This document shows positions 1 to 5,581 of a DNA stretch of 17,978 bases, piece by piece. Position 1 is the stretch's first letter, and each line of letters opens with the position of its first letter. The notes beneath the pieces are model-generated. The model worked only from the letters and a program-made list of their open reading frames with translations, ran no database searches and had not been told where the DNA came from. A program made the position numbers and the translations under genes. Origin of the DNA: an uncultured Parvibacter sp. (GTDB taxonomy: Bacteria > Actinomycetota > Coriobacteriia > Coriobacteriales > Eggerthellaceae); NCBI GenBank assembly GCA_910587945.1, contig CAJUNI010000005.1, positions 1-17,978 of the forward strand, given 5' to 3'.

Positions 1-2
1 TT

Positions 3-494
3 ACTCCGCCTCGTCATCAATCCATCCTCGATGATCTGTTCGCTATTCGCGAGCGAGCCGAGGAGTCTGTGCTTGAAACGTCTCTGACCCAGCGTTTGTT
101 TGGCACGGTTTCTATCGATCCCAAAAACTGCGTTGGCTGCGGCATGTGCGTCATGTTTTGTCCCACCGGAGCCTTGCGCTATGGGCCGACACCGGAAGAG
201 GGCAAGGCTGTGGAAGAGGCCGATGGAACACCGCAAGCCTGGGTAAGTCCGCGTCTCTTAGAAAAGCAGGCTGAAGAAGGGGAGGGAGAAGAGCCTATTG
301 ACCCCGCTACCCTGCGACCGGTTGAGTTCATGACATCGGATTGTGTCCAGTGCAACCTTTGCGCTGATGCATGCTTGCAGAAATGCATAACGGTAAGCCC
401 CACCGTGGCCACCGACGAACTCTTCAGCTTTGAGCCTCAGCAGTTGTATATTCGCAAACCACAAAAGAAACCGAGCCTCTTTGATCGACACTAA
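3..494 (+). CDS. 4Fe-4S dicluster (ferredoxin-like) protein, C-terminal part, 5' end outside window
   Basis: The reading frame is open from base 3 to a TAA at 492-494, so this is the last 163 residues of a protein that begins upstream. Two cysteine clusters are visible. The first is CVGCGMCVMFCP, a classic CxxCxxCxxxCP 4Fe-4S motif (bases about 129-164). The second is CVQCNLCADAC followed by LQKC (about 343-387). About 55 residues separate them, partly an acidic Glu-rich stretch. The protein should carry electrons between two cubane clusters in the cytoplasm or on a membrane-associated redox complex. The partner enzyme lies outside the window. A GTG at 69 could serve as a start, but the residues before it read as normal protein and no Shine-Dalgarno precedes it, so I treat the gene as truncated. 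A 154-bp gap with a promoter separates it from the next gene. Confidence 0.8.
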   Translation, partial: TPPRHQSILDDLFAIRERAEESVLETSLTQRLFGTVSIDPKNCVGCGMCVMFCPTGALRYGPTPEEGKAVEEADGTPQAWVSPRLLEKQAEEGEGEEPIDPATLRPVEFMTSDCVQCNLCADACLQKCITVSPTVATDELFSFEPQQLYIRKPQKKPSLFDRH

Positions 495-538
495 GTTTGC
501 CGGCCACATAGCTTTGTAGGCCATCGAAGCTCGTTCTA

Positions 539-566
539 TTGCGTGAGGTGAGGGCTGTGTTATACT
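539..566 (+). promoter_or_regulatory. Probable sigma-70-type promoter of the amino acid ABC operon
   Basis: TTGCGT (539-544), a 16-bp spacer and TATACT (561-566) lie about 80 bp before the receptor gene, at the start of the only transcription unit that follows. The -10 box matches the consensus at 5 of 6 positions. The -35 is weaker. Confidence 0.55.
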
Positions 567-572
567 GCCATC

Positions 573-590
573 ACTTTATTACAGTAAAGT
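573..590. promoter_or_regulatory. Hyphenated palindrome, possible operator, just downstream of the -10 box
   Basis: ACTTTA (573-578) is repeated inverted as TAAAGT (585-590) around a 6-bp centre. It falls at or just after the predicted transcription start, a typical repressor position. The regulator is unknown. Confidence 0.35.
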
Positions 591-596
591 ATTAAA

Positions 597-619
597 GAGC
601 AGTCATATCAAGACTGCTT
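597..619 (+). other. Small stem-loop in the 5' leader of the ABC operon
   Basis: AGCAGTC (598-604) pairs with GACTGCT (612-618) around a 7-nt loop, with one extra G-U pair outside. No T-run follows, so it is not an intrinsic terminator. It lies 16 bases before the AGGAGG of the receptor gene. Confidence 0.4.
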
Positions 620-648
620 CGGGAGGGAACGTTTAGGAGGACCTAAGT

Positions 649-1518
649 ATGAAGAAGAAATGGCTGCGCATGGTTGCTGCCGCTGCAGTAGTGTGCCTCT
701 CTGCTGTATTGGTAGCAGGCTGTGCGGGTGGCAACGAAACCAAGACCGAGACCAAAGCTGAAACTAAGACCGAAACCCAGGCTGAGGGCAATCAAAGCGC
801 TGAGCCGTTTACGTTGATCGTGGGCTTCGACAACAGCTATCCGCCCTATGGCTTCATTGGCGATGACGGTGCAAATACCGGTCTTGACCTGGATCTGGCC
901 CAGGCTGTCTGCGACTTGAAGGGCTGGAATCTTCAGGCCGACGCCATTAACTGGGACAACAAAGATAATCTAATGGCCCAGGGTTCCATTAACTGCATCT
1001 GGAACGGCTTCACCATGGAAGGCCGCGAGGACAAATACACCTTCTCCGAGCCCTATATGCTCAATGAGCAAGTTATTGTGGTGAAGAACGGTTCTGACAT
1101 TACGGACCTGGCTGACCTGGCTGGCAAGACGATAGTAACCCAGGTTGATTCCGCTGCGCTCGAGGTGCTTACCGAGGGCGACCAAAAAGACCTGGCCGAC
1201 ACCTTCGCTTCGCTCGATCAGCAGCCGGATTACAATACGGCCTTCATGATGCTGGAGTCTGGCCAAGCCGATGCCGTTGCTTGCGACCTTTCCATTGCTG
1301 CCTATCAGATGGCTGCGAATCCGGACGTCTTTGTTCAGCTCCCCACTCCCTTGAGCTCCGAGCACTATGCCGTGGGCTTCAAGAAGGGTGAAACCGAGCT
1401 GGCTAACGAGGTGACCGAAGCTCTGAAGGAACTCTATGCCAATGGCACGGTTGAGGAGCTTTGCAAGAAGTATGAAACCTATGGTGTCACCATCGACAAC
1501 TGGGTACTGTTTGAGTAA
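649..1518 (+). CDS. Polar amino acid ABC transporter, substrate-binding lipoprotein (SBP family 3)
   Basis: A 289-residue extracellular receptor that hands an amino acid to the permease and ATPase encoded next. The N-terminus is a lipoprotein signal: a basic start, a hydrophobic core and the lipobox VAGC, with the lipidated Cys at residue 26. A low-complexity Thr/Glu/Lys linker (about residues 29-48) tethers the receptor to the membrane. The folded part starts near residue 54 and shows family 3 features: a VGFDNSYPPYGF-type first strand, GLDLDLAQAVC, and later SEPYMLNEQVIVV and AGKTIVTQ. AGGAGG at 635-640 with 8-bp spacing fixes the start. The exact substrate cannot be told from sequence. The order receptor, permease, ATPase on one strand argues for a single importer. 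A long hairpin lies between this gene and the permease. Confidence 0.93.
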   Translation: MKKKWLRMVAAAAVVCLSAVLVAGCAGGNETKTETKAETKTETQAEGNQSAEPFTLIVGFDNSYPPYGFIGDDGANTGLDLDLAQAVCDLKGWNLQADAINWDNKDNLMAQGSINCIWNGFTMEGREDKYTFSEPYMLNEQVIVVKNGSDITDLADLAGKTIVTQVDSAALEVLTEGDQKDLADTFASLDQQPDYNTAFMMLESGQADAVACDLSIAAYQMAANPDVFVQLPTPLSSEHYAVGFKKGETELANEVTEALKELYANGTVEELCKKYETYGVTIDNWVLFE

Positions 1519-1560
1519 AACGGCGGACGGTCCACGCTTGCGTGGTATTGATGAGGCCTG

Positions 1561-1635
1561 ATCAGTAAAGGCTTCTTCGCTAAGATGATAGGACGGGTGG
1601 AATTAGGCGCAGGCCTCCGCCCGTCCTTTACTGAT
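1561..1635 (+). other. Long composite stem-loop between receptor and permease genes
   Basis: An outer arm ATCAGTAAAGG (1561-1571) is a perfect inverse of CCTTTACTGAT (1625-1635). An inner arm GGACGGGTGG (1591-1600) pairs with CCGCCCGTCC (1617-1626), 10 pairs including one G-U. The two stems share bases 1625-1626 and could stack, with 1570-1590 bulged out. TTTA follows the inner stem, a weak terminator-like tail. Likely role, by analogy with other import operons: partial termination, or protection of the upstream mRNA, so the receptor is made in excess. Confidence 0.55.
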
Positions 1636-1651
1636 GAATAGGGGAGGGTCT

Positions 1652-2305
1652 ATGGACTTCTCGGTCATGATGGGCATTTTGCTGCAGGGCTTGTTATTAA
1701 CAGCCCAAATTTTTGTAGTTACGCTCGTAGGGGCTCTTCCTCTTGGCGTGGTGGTAGCGCTGTGTCGGATGAGTAAGCTCAAGCCGCTGGCGTTGATTAC
1801 CCGCTTTTATATTTCGGTGATGCGTGGCACGCCGCTCATGCTGCAATTGATGGCCATTATGTTTGGTCCCTATTACTTGTTTGGCCTTCAGATGGGCGCT
1901 GACTGGAAGTTTTACGCCTGCGCCATTGGCTTTATTTTGAACTACGCTGCCTATTTTGCAGAAATCTATCGAAGCGGCATTCAGTCAATTCCCCGGGGAC
2001 AATATGAGGCGGCAGAAGTGCTGGGTTATACCCACGGCCAAACCTTTATGAAGATCGTCCTTCCCCAGGTCATCAAACGCATTTTGCCTGCCATGGGCAA
2101 TGAGATCATTACGCTTGTAAAAGATACGTCCTTAGCCTTCGTGCTGGGTATTATGGAAATGTTCAACGCGGCGAAAGCTCTGGCAGCCCGCGAAGTGTCC
2201 ATGGTGCCCTATCTTATTGCGGGCCTTATCTATTGGGTGTTTAACTTGCTGGTTGAAATCATTCTCAATCGGGTTGAAAAGAAACTGAGCTACTACCACG
2301 ACTAG
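1652..2305 (+). CDS. Polar amino acid ABC transporter permease (HisM/GlnP type)
   Basis: A 217-residue inner-membrane subunit forming the translocation path. It has about five hydrophobic segments: residues about 8-30, 50-70, 85-105, 155-172 and 182-205. The cytoplasmic coupling loop that contacts the ATPase is clear: EAAEVLGYTHGQTFMKIVLP matches the EAA-G-I-LP motif. RFYISVMRGTPLMLQL is the conserved segment after the first helices. I choose ATG 1652 because GGGGAGGG (1641-1648) sits just before it. An in-frame ATG at 1634 lies inside the hairpin and has no ribosome site. The gene ends 15 bases before the ATPase start. Family identification is secure; substrate is not. Confidence 0.93.
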   Translation: MDFSVMMGILLQGLLLTAQIFVVTLVGALPLGVVVALCRMSKLKPLALITRFYISVMRGTPLMLQLMAIMFGPYYLFGLQMGADWKFYACAIGFILNYAAYFAEIYRSGIQSIPRGQYEAAEVLGYTHGQTFMKIVLPQVIKRILPAMGNEIITLVKDTSLAFVLGIMEMFNAAKALAAREVSMVPYLIAGLIYWVFNLLVEIILNRVEKKLSYYHD

Positions 2306-2320
2306 AGAGGGAGCAACGCT

Positions 2321-3100
2321 ATGACCAACGAGGCAACACAGCCCGTAGTAGAGCTTTTGCATGCGCGTAAATCCTTCGGAGATAACGAAGTCCTGAAAGA
2401 TATTTCTCTTACTGTTAAAGAAGGCGATGTCTTGTCGATTATCGGCCCGTCCGGTGGTGGCAAGTCCACGTTGCTGCGTTGTTTGACGCTGCTGGAAACC
2501 CTGGATTCTGGTGATTTGCGCTACGGCGATATTGAGGTGACCCATACGAATGAGGCGGGGCGCGCTGTCTATGGGAATAAGGCCGTGCTCAAAGAAGCGC
2601 GGAGTCGCTTTGGCCTGGTGTTTCAAAACTTCAACCTGTTTCCCCATTACACCGTTTTAAAGAATGTTATCGATGCCCCTATTTCCGTGCAGCATCGGCC
2701 GAAAGATGAAGCAGAAGCTCTTGGTCGCGAATTGTTGGCAAAGATGGGATTAGCGGGAAAAGAGTCTATGGTTCCCTGCGAACTTTCTGGTGGTCAACAA
2801 CAACGGGTTGCTATTGCCCGCGCCTTGGCGCTCAACCCCGCCGTACTCTTTTTCGATGAACCTACCAGTGCTCTTGACCCTGAGCTTACCCGCGATGTGT
2901 TGCAGGTTATTCGCGAGCTTGCCGCCGAGCATATGACCATGGTGATTGTGACCCATGAGATGAATTTCGCGCGCGACGTGGCCGATCAGCTCATCTTTAT
3001 GGATGGTGGCGTCATTGTGGAGTCGGGCCGGGCTGTGGATGTAATTAGTAACCCGCAGCATGAACGTACCAAGGCATTCCTGTCGAATTACGAAGCCTAA
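2321..3100 (+). CDS. Polar amino acid ABC transporter ATP-binding protein (GlnQ type)
   Basis: A 259-residue cytoplasmic ATPase that drives the importer as a dimer on the permease. All ABC motifs are present: Walker A GPSGGGKST (residues 42-50), Q-loop in VFQNFNLFPH (about 107-116), signature LSGGQQQR (155-162), Walker B with FFDEPTSALD (catalytic Asp-Glu at 179-180), and the H-loop His at 212 in VTHEM. The first half is slightly long, with an insert around HTNEAGRAVYGNKAVLKEA before the Q-loop, as often seen in this subfamily. GGGAG lies shortly before the ATG. It is the last gene of the operon. The 186-bp gap after it holds a weak 7-bp hairpin (3125-3131 with 3146-3152) but no T-run. Confidence 0.95.
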   Translation: MTNEATQPVVELLHARKSFGDNEVLKDISLTVKEGDVLSIIGPSGGGKSTLLRCLTLLETLDSGDLRYGDIEVTHTNEAGRAVYGNKAVLKEARSRFGLVFQNFNLFPHYTVLKNVIDAPISVQHRPKDEAEALGRELLAKMGLAGKESMVPCELSGGQQQRVAIARALALNPAVLFFDEPTSALDPELTRDVLQVIRELAAEHMTMVIVTHEMNFARDVADQLIFMDGGVIVESGRAVDVISNPQHERTKAFLSNYEA

Positions 3101-3229
3101 GTCTTTGTTGTAGGACGAGTTCGGGAGCGCCAGCGGGGGCTTCTCGGTGCTCGTGGGTACGGGCTTGGGAAGTAGGAAGCGGCTGGGCTGGCTTGAGCGT
3201 CGGAGCGATTCCGGTGTAGCCTCTACGCC

Positions 3230-3259
3230 TTGAACTTCTGTTTATTCACTTTCGATATA
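3230..3259 (+). promoter_or_regulatory. Possible promoter for rhaD
   Basis: TTGAAC (3230-3235) and GATATA (3254-3259) are separated by 18 bp and lie 28 bp before the rhaD start. The -35 is good (TTGA core) and the -10 is weak. Support is positional. Confidence 0.3.
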
Positions 3260-3286
3260 GGGGCTACTTCTGTGAAGGAGGGCGTC

Positions 3287-4183
3287 ATGGACAACACAGA
3301 CTGGTTTGAGACGTTGCGCGAAAAAGGCCAAGGAGTGGTTGATGCTCTAGGGCTAGGTCATCGCCCTTGGATGCAGGAGTTTGCCCAGCTTGGCAGCGTG
3401 GGCTATGCCCAAGGCTGGCATGAGCGCAACGGAGGTAATGCCTCCATGCGTCTTACCACCGAAGAGGTAGTAGCTCTTCGCTATTACACTACCACGAATC
3501 AGCAGAATCCCTGGGTGCCTTTGGGGGTAGAAGTGCCGGCCATGGCCGAGGAGTGTTTGCTGGTCACAGCAGCGGGCTGCGCCATGGAGCGCGTTGCTCA
3601 AGATCCCGCCCGCTTTATGGGTTTGGTCCAGATTGATGGTACGGGCGCCTATGGGCGTGTCCTTTGGGGATTTGAAGGGGGCGGCCGCCCGACCAGTGAG
3701 CTGGCAAGTCATGTGGTTATTCAAGGCGCGCGCAAAGAGGCTTCGGATGGAGCGTCGCGAGTGGTGTATCACTGCCACCCGCGGGTCATTGCGGCACTGG
3801 GGAGTGTGTGGCCTGAAGATAAGGCCCTTATCACCACCCGTCTTTGGAAGATGATGACCGAAGCTATTATGGTGTTCCCCGAAGGGCTGGGTCTGGTTCC
3901 TTGTGAAGTACCGGGGTCACTCGAGCTCGCCGAGGCCACGGCCGAAGAGGCCAGAACCCACCGCGCCATTGTGTGGTCGCGTCACGGTCTGTTAGCTACG
4001 GGAAATAGTTGCGAAGACGCGTTCGGATTGGCTCATGTGGTAGTAAAGGCCGCAGAAATCTATCGGGATGCCTGTGCTCTTGCCGGGGGCCCGGATTTGC
4101 CGTACCTGATGACCACGGCAGAGCTCAAGCGCTTGGCCGCGGGCCTTAACATTTGTTTGAATGAAGCTTGTCTTGCGGAATGA
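3287..4183 (+). CDS. rhaD: Rhamnulose-1-phosphate aldolase (class II, zinc-dependent)
   Basis: Cleaves L-rhamnulose 1-phosphate to dihydroxyacetone phosphate and L-lactaldehyde in the cytoplasm. The 298-residue product shares motifs with E. coli RhaD along its length: GWHERNGGNASMRL, PTSELASH, HCHPRVIAAL, VFPEGLGLVPCEVPG and SRHGLLATG. The zinc histidines fall at H162, H164 and H233, and the catalytic Glu at E138. These match the spacing of H141, H143, H212 and E117 as I recall them for E. coli. The start at 3287 is set by AAGGAGGG (3275-3282); the frame is open further upstream to a TTG at 3230, but without support. The enzyme stands alone: no isomerase, kinase, transporter or regulator of rhamnose use is beside it. 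It may serve a related deoxysugar phosphate (rhamnulose or fuculose type). Confidence 0.88.
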   Translation: MDNTDWFETLREKGQGVVDALGLGHRPWMQEFAQLGSVGYAQGWHERNGGNASMRLTTEEVVALRYYTTTNQQNPWVPLGVEVPAMAEECLLVTAAGCAMERVAQDPARFMGLVQIDGTGAYGRVLWGFEGGGRPTSELASHVVIQGARKEASDGASRVVYHCHPRVIAALGSVWPEDKALITTRLWKMMTEAIMVFPEGLGLVPCEVPGSLELAEATAEEARTHRAIVWSRHGLLATGNSCEDAFGLAHVVVKAAEIYRDACALAGGPDLPYLMTTAELKRLAAGLNICLNEACLAE

Positions 4184-4233
4184 ATCTGTGGCTTGGTAAT
4201 TGGCCGCATTAGTGCATGCCCCTTAAAACAATG

Positions 4234-4280
4234 ACGCCCTTGCTCTGTCGCTGGGTTCGACGCGGGAGCAAGGGCGTTTT
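4234..4280. terminator. Bidirectional intrinsic terminator between rhaD and the acetyltransferase gene
   Basis: ACGCCCTTGCTC (4234-4245) and GAGCAAGGGCGT (4266-4277) form a perfect 12-bp stem. TTTT follows on the + strand. AAAA upstream (4225-4228) supplies a short U-tract for the - strand after a 5-base gap. It sits between two converging genes. Confidence 0.85.
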
Positions 4281-4370
4281 GGTTATGGGTGGAGCAGTGG
4301 ACGCGGGGCCGGGTCGCTCTCTGGTGGGAAAGCAATCCGCTGCGAAGCTGCGCGATAATCTTTCAGCCGC

Positions 4371-5036
4371 TTAGGCCTGGGGCTTGCGTACCATGCAGTG
4401 CTGAACCAGACCCAAGGTCTCGTCCTCAATAGCTTGGACTTCTTCGAACCCATAATGCTCGTAGAGTTTGACCAGCTCAGGACTGTAGGTCTCCAAGACG
4501 CAGGGGATTTGCTCTGCGTCGGCGTAGGCTAAGAAGGGCTCAAAAAGCTTGCTGAAACGACCGCTGTGCCGATGAGCGGGATCTACCGCCAAGAAAGGGA
4601 AGTAGAGTCGGTCTTCGCCAATTCCTTTGCTGTGCCAATCAAATTGAGAGACGGGAACCATCTTTTCCAGCTGAAGAGTGAGCGCTTGAGTTTCTTCCGG
4701 CGTAAGCACGGATTCAGCCACGTCGAGGATGGCGCTGCTTTCCAGTTGAGACCAGGAGCTGTGGGGAAGTTCTGTGGTGCGAACAGCGATGGCGAGGGCG
4801 CTTCCGTCTTCAAGGCAGTAGACAAATCCATGGGGTGCGCCCACGGCGATATCGGCCGCAATGAGGGCGTGGGCAATGAAGCGCTCCCGTTCTCCGCCGG
4901 TGGATGTAGAGGGGAAGGCGGAGAGAAGAGTGCGCATCCAGTTTTCCTCTACAAAGGAATCACCGCCGATTTCGGCCAGATGGGTTGCAAGTTCGGCATC
5001 GGTGGGGTCAAGGGTAATTAAGCCAGGGAGAACCAT
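4371..5036 (-). CDS. GNAT-family N-acetyltransferase
   Basis: A 221-residue protein whose C-terminal half has the GNAT fold signature: strand LYFPFLAVDP, then AHRHSGRFSKLFEPFL, the acetyl-CoA loop and helix of motif A, and finally ELVKLYEHYGFEEV, the typical end of the domain. The loop reads R-H-S-G-R-F rather than the usual Q/R-x-x-G-x-G/A, so the last small residue is replaced by Phe. The N-terminal half is poorly conserved and gives no substrate clue; the acceptor could be a small amine, antibiotic or protein. AAGGAT about 7 bases before the ATG supports the start at 5036. The gene is monocistronic, reads toward rhaD and shares its bidirectional terminator. Its leader has two inverted repeats. 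Confidence 0.75.
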   Translation of the reverse strand: MVLPGLITLDPTDAELATHLAEIGGDSFVEENWMRTLLSAFPSTSTGGERERFIAHALIAADIAVGAPHGFVYCLEDGSALAIAVRTTELPHSSWSQLESSAILDVAESVLTPEETQALTLQLEKMVPVSQFDWHSKGIGEDRLYFPFLAVDPAHRHSGRFSKLFEPFLAYADAEQIPCVLETYSPELVKLYEHYGFEEVQAIEDETLGLVQHCMVRKPQA

Positions 5037-5055
5037 GGGAACATCCTTTCAGTAA

Positions 5056-5135
5056 TTCTTTGGCAATTTGACGATCCATCAGGCCAAAGAAAGGGCTTGC
5101 ACAAGAAGAGAAGGCGCAAGCAGGACCCTTCTCTT
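5056..5135 (-). other. Two inverted repeats in the 5' leader of the acetyltransferase gene
   Basis: TTCTTTGGC (5056-5064) with GCCAAAGAA (5083-5091), and AAGAGAAGG (5106-5114) with CCTTCTCTT (5127-5135). Both stems are perfect 9-mers. On the - strand they lie 20-100 bases before the ATG, within the likely leader. Neither is followed by a T-run, and no T-box sequence is recognisable. Confidence 0.4.
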
Positions 5136-5136
5136 G

Positions 5137-5387
5137 GTGGGTTCTTAGTGATTGTAGTCTGCTGGGATGAGATGTGGCGCGCTGTCATCAAAGGGTGGAG
5201 AGAAGGTAAGACGCTGTAGGGTTGAGCGGCTGATTCCCCTTCTTGGTAGATACCTAATCGTGAGGTAGTGCCGGAAGGAGTGCGATGAGGGGTGCAGCGG
5301 CGCGTGTCCTGTGATGCGCGGGAAGTGGTGGTTGGCCTCGATCATGGGGGGCAGCTTTTGGGAGTTTGGTGAACAAATTGGGGCATA
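5137..5387. other. Intergenic region without a supported gene
   Basis: This stretch lies between the divergent acetyltransferase and htrA genes. An open frame on the - strand (5145-5345, 66 codons) has no family resemblance and no ribosome site. AAGGAG at 5273-5278 precedes a nine-codon ATG frame (5285-5314), too short to judge. ATTGTA at 5151-5156 could be a - strand -10 box (TACAAT) for the acetyltransferase, but no -35 is visible. Confidence 0.5.
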
Positions 5388-5415
5388 TTGATGACGTACC
5401 CATGACGTTTATATG
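5388..5415 (+). promoter_or_regulatory. Probable htrA promoter
   Basis: TTGATG (5388-5393), 16 bp and TATATG (5410-5415), each matching 4 of 6 consensus bases. It gives a structured leader of about 160 nt before htrA. The -35 and spacer overlap a direct repeat, which suggests control. Confidence 0.45.
5391..5408 (+). promoter_or_regulatory. Direct repeat ATGACGT x2, possible activator or response-regulator site
   Basis: ATGACGT occurs at 5391-5397 and 5402-5408, exactly 11 bp apart, one helical turn. The pair overlaps the predicted -35 and spacer of the htrA promoter. Tandem heptamers at one-turn spacing are typical of dimeric response-regulator binding. The regulator is unknown. Confidence 0.4.
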
Positions 5416-5451
5416 CAGCCAAAATCACCCCCACCGACCGATGATAAGGTG

Positions 5452-5476
5452 AGTAACTAAGTCGGAGTTACTTTTT
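5452..5476 (+). other. Terminator-like hairpin in the htrA leader
   Basis: AGTAACT (5452-5458) pairs with AGTTACT (5466-5472) around a 7-nt loop, and T's run on to 5476. The stem is AT-rich and weak, so it could act as an attenuator rather than a full terminator. Confidence 0.35.
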
Positions 5477-5480
5477 GGAG

Positions 5481-5520
5481 CCGTTTTTAACAGCGACCGA
5501 AATCCCGTTGTTAAAAGCGG
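5481..5520 (+). other. 12-bp stem-loop in the htrA leader
   Basis: CCGTTTTTAACA (5481-5492) pairs with TGTTAAAAGCGG (5509-5520), eleven Watson-Crick pairs and one G-U, with a 16-nt loop. As DNA it is also a near-perfect operator-type palindrome. Confidence 0.45.
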
Positions 5521-5542
5521 TCTCATCAGGCGCAAAAAGAAC

Positions 5543-5569
5543 TTCGTACAAGCAATTGTTGTATTCGAA
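5543..5569 (+). other. Imperfect palindrome just before the htrA ribosome site
   Basis: TTCG (5543-5546) and TACAA (5547-5551) pair with TTGTA (5559-5563) and CGAA (5566-5569), with a two-base bulge and a 7-nt loop. It ends one base before AAGGAG (5571-5576), so folding could hinder ribosome access. Confidence 0.35.
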
Positions 5570-5581
5570 TAAGGAGAAATC

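Noticed and set aside
69..494. Ferredoxin-like gene starting at GTG 69 as a complete small protein
   Set aside because: The frame is open and protein-like back to the window edge and no Shine-Dalgarno precedes the GTG, so truncation is more likely.
3125..3152. Hairpin after the ABC ATPase gene as an intrinsic terminator
   Set aside because: The 7-bp stem has a G-U pair and a 14-nt loop, and no T-run follows, so it does not meet the pattern.
5056..5135. T-box or known riboswitch in the acetyltransferase leader
   Set aside because: The conserved T-box antiterminator sequence and any terminator with a T-run are absent, and I recognise no riboswitch core.
5145..5345. 66-codon - strand frame upstream of the acetyltransferase
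   Set aside because: No ribosome site, composition rich in His, Pro and Arg typical of chance frames, and no family resemblance.
5452..5569. CIRCE (HrcA) heat-shock operator before htrA
   Set aside because: None of the dyads matches the TTAGCACTC-N9-GAGTGCTAA pattern.
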